Source of the DNA: Gammaproteobacteria bacterium 45_16_T64
Lineage (GTDB): Bacteria; Pseudomonadota; Gammaproteobacteria; Pseudomonadales; Ketobacteraceae
Direction of reading: 5' to 3'
NCBI GenBank assembly: GCA_002162955.1
Contig: MABD01000035.1
Span: 81,349-145,348 of the forward strand
Length of the DNA stretch: 64,000 nucleotides
Below the pieces are notes generated by a model. That model saw nothing but the letters and a program-made list of their open reading frames with translations, ran no database searches and was not told the origin of the DNA. The position numbers and the translations under genes are program-made. Below are positions 1 to 11,351 of this stretch, piece by piece (within the stretch, counting starts at the first letter, position 1; each line of letters opens with the position of its first letter).

Positions 1-1
1 C

Positions 2-322
2 GAGTTTGACCCTAGCAAACCACCATCGTCAATGATGATGAAAATGGCACCAAAGCCCGCCAGCACAGACAATCTTCTGGTATTTAACCAGATTGATGTG
101 GACAACCAATCCCAATCGCTTGGATTAGAAATAGATAACCTAAGTCGTCGAATCATTGAAAAAGACGCAAAGGTGATAGTACATGCGAAAAGTGAAAAGG
201 ATTACCGTTGGATTAATGGTTCACTTAAAACCTCTATTTACCTGATGAGCTCAGAGTTTAATTTGGAATCTAGCCCTAAGATCGGCGAAAGTGAACATCC
301 AAGCATAGAAATAGTTGAATAG
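2..322 (+). CDS. 3' end of an unrecognised protein (5' partial)
   Basis: The frame is open from the window edge, so only the C-terminal ~106 residues are visible; the first ATG at 32 is probably internal. The visible part starts low-complexity (Pro/Ser/Met) and continues as a soluble stretch with SRRIIEKDAKVIVHAKSEKD and an acidic tail. I do not recognise the family and see no membrane segment. Its TAG stop overlaps the TTG start of the MATE gene by 8 bases, which suggests translational coupling. Confidence 0.5.
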   Translation, partial: EFDPSKPPSSMMMKMAPKPASTDNLLVFNQIDVDNQSQSLGLEIDNLSRRIIEKDAKVIVHAKSEKDYRWINGSLKTSIYLMSSEFNLESSPKIGESEHPSIEIVE

Positions 323-1667
323 CCGCACCACACCATCTCCATCACATCATCGGCGAATTTGGGCATTCGCCTGGCCGATGATGCTCTCCAACATCACCGT
401 ACCCTTATTAGGTTTAGTCGATACTGCGGTACTTGGTCACTTAGCACACCCGGGATACCTTGCTGCTGTCGCCATTGGTAGTAATATCTTTACGTTTGTT
501 TTTTGGGCTTTCGGTTTTCTCCGTATGGGAACTACCGGCCTCGTCGCTCAATCTTTTGGTAGCCAAGATCAAGAACGCCTGCTCCGCACCTCGCTACAAG
601 CTATCGGGTTAGGATTAATTATTGGTGCAGGTATTATTGCCAATCAATTTTGGTTAATCCCTCTCGCCATCACTCTTATGGATGGTAGTGAACAGGTACA
701 AGCTTTAGCCTCAAGTTACTGTCACGTGCGCATTTGGGGTGCCCCCGCCACATTAATTCAATATGCATTAATCGGTACCTTTATTGGACTGCAACAACCC
801 AAAATTTCCATGCAGATTCTTATTTTCATTAATGTACTGAATATTATTTTCGATATTGTCTTTGTTGTTGTGCTGGATTTGAATGTTGTTGGTGTCGCTC
901 TCGCGACGATCATCGCCGAGTATAGTGGCGTCTTGTTTTCTATCTATTCCCTGCATCGATTTTTTTATCGGCCGACTCAACCCACCTCCCTACCTACACC
1001 AACAGTAATGTTCACACGATTATGGAAAAAATCTGAAATTATCCGTTTCTTTACCGTTAACTTTGATATTTTTGTCCGCACCTGTTGTTTGCTGTTTGTG
1101 TTTGCCTTTTTTACATCTCAAGGTGCCAAACAAGGGGATATCATACTTGCCGCAAATGCGGTGTTACTGACTTTTTTACTACTGATTAGTAACACACTGG
1201 ATGGTTTCGCTAACGCTGCAGAAGCCCTGGTGGGAGAATTAACTGGCCGCCCACGCTCACAAAAAACGAAGATTCAAATAGCGGCATTAGTACGAGCAGC
1301 ACTATGGTGGTGTATTGCGGGCACCACCCTACTGACAATCATCTTTGGTGGATTAGGTGCTCAACTCATTATGTTGTTAACCGATATCACTGAGGTGAAG
1401 AATACTGCCATCCAATATTTAGGATGGCTAATTCTGATGCCGTCACTCGCGTGCCTCAGTTATCTTTACGACGGTGTCTTCGTTGGCGCGATAAGAACCC
1501 GCGCCATGAGAAATATTATGATCACCAGTCTATTACTGGTATTTCTTCCCTGTTGGTTACTCACACAAAATTACGGCAATCACGGACTTTGGTTTGCGTT
1601 AAGCATCTTTATGATTGCCCGTTCATTTCTAATGCATCTATCCTACCGGCGCTTTATACAAGAATAA
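315..1667 (+). CDS. dinF: MATE family efflux transporter, DinF type
   Basis: A 450-residue, 12-helix inner-membrane exporter of the multidrug and toxic compound extrusion family. The N-terminus (RRIWAFAWPMMLSNITVPLL, then LVDTAVLGHL) is characteristic of the DinF branch, and length is normal. The family exchanges Na+ or H+ for organic cations or oxidised compounds; the substrate here is unknown. The chosen start is TTG at 315, overlapping the upstream stop; the first ATG, at 378, falls inside the first helix and would truncate it. The gene ends 7 bases from the convergent yheV. Confidence 0.93.
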   Translation: MNSRTTPSPSHHRRIWAFAWPMMLSNITVPLLGLVDTAVLGHLAHPGYLAAVAIGSNIFTFVFWAFGFLRMGTTGLVAQSFGSQDQERLLRTSLQAIGLGLIIGAGIIANQFWLIPLAITLMDGSEQVQALASSYCHVRIWGAPATLIQYALIGTFIGLQQPKISMQILIFINVLNIIFDIVFVVVLDLNVVGVALATIIAEYSGVLFSIYSLHRFFYRPTQPTSLPTPTVMFTRLWKKSEIIRFFTVNFDIFVRTCCLLFVFAFFTSQGAKQGDIILAANAVLLTFLLLISNTLDGFANAAEALVGELTGRPRSQKTKIQIAALVRAALWWCIAGTTLLTIIFGGLGAQLIMLLTDITEVKNTAIQYLGWLILMPSLACLSYLYDGVFVGAIRTRAMRNIMITSLLLVFLPCWLLTQNYGNHGLWFALSIFMIARSFLMHLSYRRFIQE

Positions 1668-1674
1668 AAGCGTG

Positions 1675-1875
1675 TTATTTATTCGGTAGTATTTTTACCA
1701 CGCCAGTAACGTCTTCTTCCTGAGGTTGCACAATATCCTCAGGTTTAGGGCGATGGCTTAAATAACCACAGGCAATACACTCGGCAACGTCTTCACCATC
1801 CTGTTGGTAGGTTACAATTTTATCCATCTGCTTACATTCAGGGCATACCACACCAGCAATAAAACGACGGGCCAT
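1675..1875 (-). CDS. yheV: YheV family zinc-ribbon protein (DUF2387)
   Basis: A 66-residue protein with two cysteine pairs, CPEC (residues 11-14) and CIAC (34-37), expected to bind one zinc. The MARRFIAGVVCP start is typical of YheV/DUF2387. Function is unknown, but the gene commonly sits next to prlC as it does here: its ATG overlaps the prlC TAA by one base (TAATG), so translation is probably coupled. The tail is acidic and looks disordered. Confidence 0.85.
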   Translation of the reverse strand: MARRFIAGVVCPECKQMDKIVTYQQDGEDVAECIACGYLSHRPKPEDIVQPQEEDVTGVVKILPNK

Positions 1876-3941
1876 TAGTTGGTTAACCCCGAATGTCTTA
1901 ATAGCGCATCAACAGAAGGTTCCCGCCCTCTAAAGGCAACAAATAAATCCATCGGCTCTTCCGATCCACCCTTATGCAGAATATTCTGCTTGAACGATTG
2001 ACCAGAAGCCACATCAAAAATGCCGTTTTCTTCAAATAACGAAAATGCATCCGCAGACAACACTTCTGCCCATTTATAGCTGTAGTAACCCGCAGCATAA
2101 CCACCAGCGAAGATATGACTAAAACTACATTCAAATCGATTAAATTCAGGGGGTGTAATAACCGCCACCTGCTCACGAATACTGTTAAGTTCATCATGTA
2201 TCGTGGTGTTATCTGCTTGGTGTTGCTGATAATGACAGTGGATAGAAAAATCGAATAGTGAGAACTCTAGCTGCCTTACCATTTGCATCGCAGACTGAAA
2301 GTTCTTTGCGGACAACATTTTTTCTAACATATCAGCGGGCAACAAATCACCCGTTTCATAATGTCCAGACATTAGCGGAATTGCTTCTTTTTCCCAACAC
2401 CAGTTTTCCATAAACTGACTTGGCAACTCAACGGCATCCCATGCCACACCATTAATTCCAGACACCGAGGATTCTTCTACTTGCGTCAACATATGGTGTA
2501 AGCCGTGACCAAATTCATGAAATAACGTTGTGACTTCATTGTGAGTGAGGAGGGCAGGGGCATCACCCACGGGACCATTAAAATTACAGGTTAGAAAAGC
2601 CACCGGTAACTGTATGCTGCCATCACTATTACGGCGGCGCACTTTGCAATCAGCCATCCAAGCACCACCGCGTTTGTGCTGTCGCGCATACACATCTAAG
2701 TAAAAAGACGCAATTTTCTCACCCTTAATTGCATCATCATTACTTACGATATTAAAAAATCGGACGTCGCTATGCCAACTATCGAATTCTAAGACCTCTT
2801 CAAAGCTGACATCAAATAGTCGCGATGCAACAGTAAACATACCTTCCAACACGCGGTTGTAGGGAAACCATGGTCGCAATGCTTCTTGGGAGATCGCGTA
2901 TTTTTCTTGTTTTAGCTTTTCGCTATAAAACGGCAAGTCCCATGCAAACATTGTATCAAGATGGTAGTTATTTTGAGCAAACTCTTGCAGTTCAAATAGC
3001 TCTGCTCGAGCCGCGGGTAACGACTTTGCCGCAAGGTTATTTAGAAATTCGAATACTTGGCCTGTGCGAGTGGTCATTTTCGTCGCAATCGACCGTTCAG
3101 CATAATTATTGAAGCCCAGTAATTGGGACAATTCATGTTTTAACGCCAATATTTCGTTCATCAGAGGATTATTATCCCACTCACCGGCAAAGGGGCCTTC
3201 TTCTGAAGCCCGGGTCGTGTAAGCGGTATACATCTCTTGGCGTAAACTGCGGTTCTCGCAATAAGTAATCACTGCAAGATAGCAAGGTATATCCAATGTT
3301 AACAAATAACCTTCTTGAGATTTTGCTTCCGCTGCCTGTTTTGCCGCCGCCAATGATGACGCTGGCAAACCGTCAAGGTCACTAGCGTTTCCAATAAGTT
3401 TCGACCAAGCATGCGTGGCATCTAACACGTTCTCTGAATATTTACTGCCGAGTTCAGACAAGCGCTTTTTGATATCACCAAAACGCACCTGCTTTGATGA
3501 CTCCAAATCAATTCCCGATAAGGTAAAGTCACGTAGGGCATTATCCACTACCTTTTGCTGCGCTGATGTCAGGTCAACAAAATCTGTAGATTGTTTTAGC
3601 TGACTAAACGCTTCAAACAAGCCCTTATGTTGACCCATTTCGGTACTATATTCCGACAATTTAGGTAAACACGCATTATATGCATCACGCAATGCATCAC
3701 TGTTCGCCACGGCATTAAGGTGGCTCACAGGAGACCACATTTGCTCTAACTGATCATCCATTTCTGCCAATGGATGAAGAAAGTTCTCTACACTCACCCC
3801 TTCGGTCCTAGCTTTTTCTAAAATACTCACCAGCTGGGCTCGGCTTTGTGCCAATAATTGGTCCAACGCAGGTTCAATATGCTCAGGTAGGATAGAAGAA
3901 AACGCCGGTAATTCGCCGTAAGCCAGCAAAGGATTGCTCAT
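1875..3941 (-). CDS. prlC: Oligopeptidase A, M3 family zinc metallopeptidase
   Basis: A 688-residue cytoplasmic thimet-type peptidase, close to the usual 680. The zinc-binding HEFGH lies at residues 475-479 within TTLFHEFGHGLHHML, with the third-ligand helix (GVAWDAVELPSQFMENW) about 25 residues later. The family cleaves short peptides, including released signal peptides. The start MSNPLLAYGELP matches family N-termini. The gene is the promoter-proximal member of prlC-yheV; about 200 bases separate it from aroE. Confidence 0.96.
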   Translation of the reverse strand: MSNPLLAYGELPAFSSILPEHIEPALDQLLAQSRAQLVSILEKARTEGVSVENFLHPLAEMDDQLEQMWSPVSHLNAVANSDALRDAYNACLPKLSEYSTEMGQHKGLFEAFSQLKQSTDFVDLTSAQQKVVDNALRDFTLSGIDLESSKQVRFGDIKKRLSELGSKYSENVLDATHAWSKLIGNASDLDGLPASSLAAAKQAAEAKSQEGYLLTLDIPCYLAVITYCENRSLRQEMYTAYTTRASEEGPFAGEWDNNPLMNEILALKHELSQLLGFNNYAERSIATKMTTRTGQVFEFLNNLAAKSLPAARAELFELQEFAQNNYHLDTMFAWDLPFYSEKLKQEKYAISQEALRPWFPYNRVLEGMFTVASRLFDVSFEEVLEFDSWHSDVRFFNIVSNDDAIKGEKIASFYLDVYARQHKRGGAWMADCKVRRRNSDGSIQLPVAFLTCNFNGPVGDAPALLTHNEVTTLFHEFGHGLHHMLTQVEESSVSGINGVAWDAVELPSQFMENWCWEKEAIPLMSGHYETGDLLPADMLEKMLSAKNFQSAMQMVRQLEFSLFDFSIHCHYQQHQADNTTIHDELNSIREQVAVITPPEFNRFECSFSHIFAGGYAAGYYSYKWAEVLSADAFSLFEENGIFDVASGQSFKQNILHKGGSEEPMDLFVAFRGREPSVDALLRHSGLTN

Positions 3942-4018
3942 AGGTTTATCTCATCACGCCAAAAGGAATCAGGCTTTCCACCAATCATAGTCAAACCGAT
4001 GGACAACCAAAAGAATGC

Positions 4019-4055
4019 ACATACGCTACGCTCTAAGAAAGAGCCTAGAGTATGT
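4019..4055 (-). terminator. Imperfect hairpin downstream of aroE
   Basis: Arms ACATAC/GTATGT and GCTCT/AGAGC are separated by a mismatched internal loop. It is the only structured element between aroE and prlC (3942-4144). There is no good U-tract on either strand, so termination is only a suggestion. Confidence 0.3.
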
Positions 4056-4144
4056 ATTTGAAACGGCCAGAATATTCTGTAAGAACTCATGTTGAACTAT
4101 ATAACACCACAATCGGTATTAACTCAACATAGGATTACGGCGAG

Positions 4145-4963
4145 TTAAGCACCACCTTTGAGAGACGCAATTACCTGTGCCGTAGGAGGCATCAGACCAC
4201 GCCACAATCGAAACGACTCTGCTGCTTGCTCCACCAGCATACCTAATCCATCATACCGCTCAGCGGCGCCCAATTCACCTGCCCACTGGTTAAACGTGGT
4301 TTCATCGACACTGTACATCATGTCATAGCAACGGGTGTATTGCCCGATGACACTGACAGGTAACGGGGGTACTTCTCCCCCTAAACTCGCAGACGTTCCA
4401 TTAATTACCCAGTCGTAGGGCTCTCCGCTGAGATCCGCAAAGGATACTGCTTCTATTCGACCCAAGTCGGAAAATTGATCAGCCAACACCTGAGCCTTCT
4501 CAACGGTGCGATTCACTATGGTCACCGATGCGGGGTTTTCCTGTAATAACGGAGCCAATACTCCACGCACTGCACCACCAGCCCCTACCAATAACACCCG
4601 CTTATTCGTAATACGACCATCATGATTGTTAGTAATATCGCGCATCATGCCAACACCATCGGTATTATCACCCCGCAATCTGCCGTCTGACAGTAGAATA
4701 AGGGTATTCACCGCTCCGGCGCGTTGCGCACGATCACTCAACTCATCTGCTAAACCAAAGGCTTCTAGCTTAAATGGCACGGTAATATTGAGGCCTCTTC
4801 CACCCTCAGCAAAAAACTCGGTGACGGCTTCGGCAAAACCCGACTCATCCACCAGTATTGCGGCATAGCTCATATCTTGGTCAGACAAATGTGCGAATTC
4901 TTTATGAATTACCGGTGATTTACTGTGTTTGATGGGATTACCCATCACTGCATAACGATCCAT
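4145..4963 (-). CDS. aroE: Shikimate dehydrogenase (NADP+)
   Basis: A 272-residue enzyme that reduces 3-dehydroshikimate to shikimate in aromatic amino-acid synthesis. Visible motifs are the substrate site NPIKHSKSP (9-17), catalytic Lys65 in NITVPFK, the DNTDG loop with Asp101, the NADP-binding GAGGA (127-131) and NRT (151-153) for the NADP phosphate. Length is normal. It is distal in a leftward housekeeping run with hemF and tsaC; hemF starts 43 bases upstream of it. Confidence 0.97.
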   Translation of the reverse strand: MDRYAVMGNPIKHSKSPVIHKEFAHLSDQDMSYAAILVDESGFAEAVTEFFAEGGRGLNITVPFKLEAFGLADELSDRAQRAGAVNTLILLSDGRLRGDNTDGVGMMRDITNNHDGRITNKRVLLVGAGGAVRGVLAPLLQENPASVTIVNRTVEKAQVLADQFSDLGRIEAVSFADLSGEPYDWVINGTSASLGGEVPPLPVSVIGQYTRCYDMMYSVDETTFNQWAGELGAAERYDGLGMLVEQAAESFRLWRGLMPPTAQVIASLKGGA

Positions 4964-5006
4964 GAAATGATTACTTTCTCTTAGTCTGTAGATTGCTTAA
5001 TGCGTT

Positions 5007-6546
<1,540 letters not shown>

Positions 6547-6588
6547 AAGGGCTGTGACTTACCTAGATGCCGTAGTACGGCATCAGGA

Positions 6589-7095
6589 TTAGCCCTTTAG
6601 CGTCTCTTGCAAAGCGGCATCTTTAGCAATAACCGCTTTAGCACTTTCCGCTCGCTCATCAACTACGCGCTGAGCTAGCTCTGGATCAGACAATGACATC
6701 ATCTGCGCCGCTAAGTAGCCTGCATTTTTAGCGCCAGCTTTACCGATCGCCACGGTTGCAACAGGAATGCCACCAGGCATTTGTACGGTGGACAATAGAG
6801 CATCCAACCCGTCTAGAGGGCCAGAATCAATTGGAATACCAATCACAGGCTTCAGCGTTGTTGCAGCAACAGCGCCTGCCAAGTGTGCAGCCATACCTGC
6901 AGCACAAATAAACACTGAACAGCCACGCTTGTCAGCATCCGTGACGTATTCATGAGTCACAACAGGCGTACGGTGAGCAGAAGTGATTTTTACTTCCGTC
7001 GGGATCTGTAATTTCTTTAGAATATCAACTGCTGCTTGAACAGTTGGTAAATCAGAATCCGACCCCATAAGGATCGCTACAAATGGCTTAGACAT
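6589..7095 (-). CDS. purE: N5-carboxyaminoimidazole ribonucleotide mutase
   Basis: A 168-residue purine-synthesis enzyme converting N5-CAIR to CAIR; octameric in the family. The phosphate-binding MGSDSDLPT loop (residues 10-18), SAHRTP with the catalytic His, and the [14 protein letters not shown] loop (here [11 protein letters not shown]) identify the class I bacterial form. No purK follows; the neighbours are tsaC and dprA. Confidence 0.96.
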   Translation of the reverse strand: MSKPFVAILMGSDSDLPTVQAAVDILKKLQIPTEVKITSAHRTPVVTHEYVTDADKRGCSVFICAAGMAAHLAGAVAATTLKPVIGIPIDSGPLDGLDALLSTVQMPGGIPVATVAIGKAGAKNAGYLAAQMMSLSDPELAQRVVDERAESAKAVIAKDAALQETLKG

Positions 7096-7149
7096 GATAT
7101 TACCCTAGCGTTTACATGAAAAGCGGGGAAGTTACCCCACTCGACAGCG

Positions 7150-8325
7150 CTATGCAAGTAAATACCATCCGTTTTCACTGACAATTGCACCATCCAGCTC
7201 TAATAAAATAAGGGTAGAATTCACCTCCGCCACGCTCAATCCCGTTTCTGATACCACAAAATCGACACTACAGGCATCATGTTCTATTACCTTAAGCACT
7301 TGAATTTCGGTAGATTTGTCCGCGTATTGATGCACTTTAATACAACTTTTCTGCACTGGAGAATGCCCCTCAGGTGTAGCCTTCGCCACTGCATTAGCCT
7401 TGTTAATGTTATGAACCGTCAATAAAGGTAATAGCTCCTCTATAACATGAGCCCCTTCTTCTACCAACTTAGCGCCTTGGCGTATGATTTCATGACAGCC
7501 CTTTGCTAGCGGGTTATGAATTGACCCTGGAATCGCAAACACTTCTCGACCTTGCTCCGCCGCTTCACGCGCGGTAATCAGCGAACCACTCTTTTTCGCC
7601 GCCTCAACCACCAAGACACCCAGACTCATGCCACTCACTATACGGTTGCGTCGGGGAAAGTATTCTGCCCTTGGCCCAACCCCTATTGGATATTCACTCA
7701 CCATCGCACCATTTTCTGCGATCTGATCCGCCAACCCTTGATTAGCTTTGGGATAAATCTGATCAAGGCCATGGGCTAACACCGCAACGGTATACCCTTG
7801 GGCAACCAGCGCTCCTTGATGAGCCGCTCCATCAATTCCCCTAGCCAACCCACTTGTAGTGATAAACCCTTGTTTCGCAAAATGTTGGGCAAATTTATAG
7901 GCAGTGTCCTGACCCATCCGAGTAGGGTTACGGCTACCCACAATAGCAATTTGTGGAAACGCCAGCGTATCTAGGTCACCTTTTACAAATAAGAGAGGGG
8001 GAGCACCGATGACTTCTTTGAGTAACGGCGGGTAGGTAGCATCTTGATTAAGTACAACATGGTGTTGCGAGGAGGCATCTAACCACTGCAGATCCTGATC
8101 AACCTGTTTACCCAATGACAGCTGCCGATCTCGATAGAAGCCACTGATTAGCTCCACTTGAGTATCATTAAACCCACAGCGTTTAAGATCTACAACGGAT
8201 TGAGAAAACAAATACTCAAGGTCATTATCGGCATGAGCCAATACCTTGGTAAAGGTCACAGGCCCTACACGGGGTAAACGCCACATCGCCAGCCAATAAG
8301 GCGTATTGGTATCCCTAGTTTGCAT
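7150..8325 (-). CDS. dprA: DNA-processing protein DprA (Smf)
   Basis: A 391-residue protein with an N-terminal helical region, a Rossmann-like central domain (IAIVGSRNPTRMGQ, then GLARGIDGAAHQGAL and FPRRNRIVSGMS) and a C-terminal winged-helix domain (last ~60 residues). In transformable bacteria DprA loads RecA onto incoming single-stranded DNA. It lies downstream of a LysM gene with a strong hairpin between them, so it probably has its own promoter. Confidence 0.95.
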   Translation of the reverse strand: MQTRDTNTPYWLAMWRLPRVGPVTFTKVLAHADNDLEYLFSQSVVDLKRCGFNDTQVELISGFYRDRQLSLGKQVDQDLQWLDASSQHHVVLNQDATYPPLLKEVIGAPPLLFVKGDLDTLAFPQIAIVGSRNPTRMGQDTAYKFAQHFAKQGFITTSGLARGIDGAAHQGALVAQGYTVAVLAHGLDQIYPKANQGLADQIAENGAMVSEYPIGVGPRAEYFPRRNRIVSGMSLGVLVVEAAKKSGSLITAREAAEQGREVFAIPGSIHNPLAKGCHEIIRQGAKLVEEGAHVIEELLPLLTVHNINKANAVAKATPEGHSPVQKSCIKVHQYADKSTEIQVLKVIEHDACSVDFVVSETGLSVAEVNSTLILLELDGAIVSENGWYLLA

Positions 8326-8390
8326 TTTATCGTCCCTGAAAAAAGTGTATCGCTAATCCAATTAGCTAGATAGACAGTAACTTAGCAAAC

Positions 8391-8436
8391 AAAACCCAAA
8401 AGGCCCACGTAAAACGTAGGCCTTTTGGGTTTTTTA
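8391..8436 (-). terminator. Strong bidirectional hairpin after the LysM gene
   Basis: The long stem AAAACCCAAAAGGCC/GGCCTTTTGGGTTTT continues as CACGT/ACGTA around a short loop. A-rich and T-rich flanks give a U-tract in both directions. It lies 14 bases past the LysM stop and upstream of dprA, so it should separate the two units. Confidence 0.85.
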
Positions 8437-8449
8437 GATTAACTCACTA

Positions 8450-9502
8450 TCAACTCGGATTTGAAACCCGGTCCGCAATCGCTAGCGGAGCACTGGCTTT
8501 TAATACTAACCCGTAGGATGTTTTCTCAAACGTTCTAAAAACCATCAACATACCACGACGATGGTCAGGCAATTTAATCATCTCTTTGGTCACTCTATCC
8601 TTAACCACTTCACCTTGGGCAAACACCGCTAAAACATCACCAATCTCAACCCCTTCACGAATACCACGGTTAATTACCACAACGTCGTACAGGCTCACAT
8701 TCTTCACACCACTAAATACGTGGATAATCTCACCATCAATATCAGCAGACGGTGCTTTGGGATAGAACGTAGAGTTTACTTTACGCTCTTCGGTGGGAAG
8801 CAATCGATCCCCTACACGGATATCTTCATTGGAGCTCTGCACCTTAAATCGTGCAATATCGTTTTCTTTGCTCTCGAATCGTACAATACCCAGGTCTAAT
8901 GCCGCAAACCCTAGCATTTCATTGGTCTCAGGATCTAAATAAGTGGGCCCCCGACGATACACACCGTAGGCTTTTTGATTCTCTTCCCAATCACCACGGG
9001 CATACATATAACTACCAACCCCCATGAGAATATGATCCTCATCCCCTGCTAAAATATACGGGGCTAGGTTCAGCTCGTCTTTATCCAGCACTCGGTTGTT
9101 CACCAAGAAACTCTGGATATGCTCTAAAGGTATCGCGGGGATCACCGTATCAATCGGTGTAATTCGTGCATGCGGCGTTAATTTGATAGTATCACCGGGC
9201 TTAAACTTGATGGTTCGTGGGCCTGGTTCCACATTCAAATAGGGCCGACCATCAACATAAATCAATTTAAGTACATCACCTGGGTAAATCAGGTGGGGAT
9301 TGTCAATCTGAGGATTTACGAACCACAGCTCAGGCCATAACCATGGGTTTTTAAGAAACGCGTTAGAAATGTCCCATAGTGTATCGCCACTACTCACGTT
9401 ATACGTCGTCGGATGATTATCTTTCAGCTCAACATCAGCGGCTGCTTGTAGGGATAAACCCAACAGTCCAACCCCCATCAATCTGAGAAATGATTTCATC
9501 AT
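8450..9502 (-). CDS. Secreted LysM-domain protein
   Basis: The chosen start is the ATG ATG pair at 9502, preceded by AAGGG; it yields MMKSFLRLMGVGLLGLSLQAAA, a clean signal peptide. A longer frame upstream puts 36 unlikely residues before it. The mature protein (~330 residues) opens with a LysM domain (YNVSSGDTLWDISNAFLKNP...YPGDVLKLI) that binds peptidoglycan, followed by a conserved region of unknown role. A LysM gene beside dprA and opposite def is a common arrangement. It probably acts in the periplasm at the cell wall. Confidence 0.88.
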   Translation of the reverse strand: MMKSFLRLMGVGLLGLSLQAAADVELKDNHPTTYNVSSGDTLWDISNAFLKNPWLWPELWFVNPQIDNPHLIYPGDVLKLIYVDGRPYLNVEPGPRTIKFKPGDTIKLTPHARITPIDTVIPAIPLEHIQSFLVNNRVLDKDELNLAPYILAGDEDHILMGVGSYMYARGDWEENQKAYGVYRRGPTYLDPETNEMLGFAALDLGIVRFESKENDIARFKVQSSNEDIRVGDRLLPTEERKVNSTFYPKAPSADIDGEIIHVFSGVKNVSLYDVVVINRGIREGVEIGDVLAVFAQGEVVKDRVTKEMIKLPDHRRGMLMVFRTFEKTSYGLVLKASAPLAIADRVSNPS

Positions 9503-9825
9503 TGTGAGAATCCCTTTATCATTATTAAACTTGGTTGTAACAGCCAGTGGTGGTAATTGACCCAAACGTACCCCAATTACTTGGCAAACCTGGCAAATAT
9601 GCCTGAGCATGCCGCCGATATACCATTAGTACAAGATGCTATGTTAAAAATATAGACAATATTATTAAATATAGACCTTTTATCGAAAAGCTTGGGAACT
9701 GTTACACATTTGCTTTCATTGTAGTTGATTTTTTTATTCTGGAATCAGCAATTGGTTAGCAAACATAATCTTAGCAAGTTTTTTTAGTGTTTTACGACAA
9801 CTTACATCAACAATTGACGAACGAT

Positions 9826-10341
9826 ATGGCCTTATTAGATATTCTTGAATTTCCAGACCCCAAACTTCGCACCAAAGCGAAGCCAGTCACTGACGTTAAC
9901 GACGGCATCCGCAAGTTAGTTGATGACATGTTGGAGACGATGTATGACGCCCCAGGTATAGGACTTGCCGCAACACAGGTAGACGTCCATAAGCGGGTCG
10001 TTGTGATCGATATTTCAGAGGAGAAAGATCAGCCTTTGGTACTTATCAATCCCGAATTTACCCCGATTGATGGTGAACAAGAATATGACGAAGGGTGCTT
10101 ATCGGTACCTGGCTATTATGAAACCGTCACCCGAGTTGAAAGAATTCGTTTAAAAGCCACCGATCGTGACGGCAACCCCTTCGAAATGGATTGCAATGAG
10201 CTGCTATCTATCTGCATCCAACACGAAATAGATCACCTTGACGGTATATTGTTCGTAGATCATATTTCTAAGCTCAAACGTGAGCGAATCAAAGCCAAAT
10301 TGGTCAAAGCCCATAAAGCTGCCGCCAAAGCCAGGCGCTAG
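9826..10341 (+). CDS. def: Peptide deformylase
   Basis: A 171-residue metalloenzyme that removes the N-formyl group from nascent proteins. The three motifs are complete: [17 protein letters not shown] (Cys ligand) and QHEIDHLDG (HExxH). The start ATG at 9826 gives the usual [14 protein letters not shown] terminus; a GTG at 9787 in the same frame adds 13 atypical residues. The 323-base gap between this gene and the divergent LysM gene is AT-rich and must hold both promoters, but I could not assign boxes. Confidence 0.97.
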   Translation: MALLDILEFPDPKLRTKAKPVTDVNDGIRKLVDDMLETMYDAPGIGLAATQVDVHKRVVVIDISEEKDQPLVLINPEFTPIDGEQEYDEGCLSVPGYYETVTRVERIRLKATDRDGNPFEMDCNELLSICIQHEIDHLDGILFVDHISKLKRERIKAKLVKAHKAAAKARR

Positions 10342-10370
10342 AGCCTCCTGCAACCTTTCTGGAATCCAAC

Positions 10371-11351
10371 GTGACCTTACAATCTGTCTCTGGCGTTTCG
10401 ACGTCTAGCGTAACACCTCTGAATATCGTATTTGCGGGAACACCTGATTTTGCCGCTTCCGTACTACAAGCCCTGCTTGATAGTCCACACAATGTGGTGG
10501 CCTGTTATACACAACCGGACCGTCCCGCGGGTCGAGGCCGCAAGTTAGCTGCGAGCCCGGTCAAGAACCTCGCCGCTGAACAAGGTATCGATGTCTATCA
10601 ACCGCTTAATTTCAAAGCAGATGAGGACCTAGCAGCGCTAAAAACCCTTAATGCCGATATTATGGTCGTTGTTGCCTATGGCATCATTCTGCCTCAAACC
10701 GTACTCGATACCCCTCGGCTCGGATGCATAAATGTACATGCATCCTTATTACCTCGATGGCGAGGTGCTGCGCCGATTCAACGGGCGATTGCAGAAGGTG
10801 ATACCGAAACCGGCGTGACCATTATGCAGATGGATAAAGGGCTCGATACCGGCGACATGTTAAGCAAGGTCAGTACACCGATCAGTGCTACCGATAATGG
10901 CGGTTCATTACATGACAGATTGGCCAGTATTGGTGCGCAAGCTTGCGTGGATACCTTAGCAGACCTGAGCGCCGGCAATGCCAATGCAACACCTCAAGAC
11001 AATGCACATGCCAATTATGCGCACAAGTTAAGTAAGCAAGAGGGCCAAATCCAGTGGCAGCAAGATAGCCACACGATCAACGACCTTATCAGAGCATTTA
11101 ACCCTTGGCCGGTTGCACATACCGAGATGGACGGCAAAAAAATACGTATCTTCGATGCTAGCGCTATCAGCGATATCAAAGGGGAGCCAGGAACAATTGT
11201 CGCCGCCGATAAGGATGGCCTTGTTGTCGCGGCAAAGACCGGGGGCATTCGCATTACTCGCATGCAATTAAGTGGAGCCAAGCAACTACCGGTTGCTGAC
11301 ATACTCAATAGCCGTAAAGACCAATTCTCAATCGGGAAGAAGTTTATCTAA
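10371..11351 (+). CDS. fmt: Methionyl-tRNA formyltransferase
   Basis: A 326-residue enzyme that formylates initiator Met-tRNA, paired functionally with def just upstream. Seen: NIVFAGTPDFAA, the folate-site HASLLPRWRGAAPIQRAI with catalytic His, and DTGDM. A C-terminal OB-like domain follows. The GTG at 10371 is the only plausible in-frame start; no ATG lies between it and the first strand. The stop overlaps rsmB by one base (TAATG). Confidence 0.97.
   Translation: MTLQSVSGVSTSSVTPLNIVFAGTPDFAASVLQALLDSPHNVVACYTQPDRPAGRGRKLAASPVKNLAAEQGIDVYQPLNFKADEDLAALKTLNADIMVVVAYGIILPQTVLDTPRLGCINVHASLLPRWRGAAPIQRAIAEGDTETGVTIMQMDKGLDTGDMLSKVSTPISATDNGGSLHDRLASIGAQACVDTLADLSAGNANATPQDNAHANYAHKLSKQEGQIQWQQDSHTINDLIRAFNPWPVAHTEMDGKKIRIFDASAISDIKGEPGTIVAADKDGLVVAAKTGGIRITRMQLSGAKQLPVADILNSRKDQFSIGKKFI

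Noticed and set aside
8391..8436. Attenuator or riboswitch in front of dprA
   Set aside because: The hairpin is a plain long stem with U-tracts on both strands just past the LysM stop; an ordinary terminator explains it.
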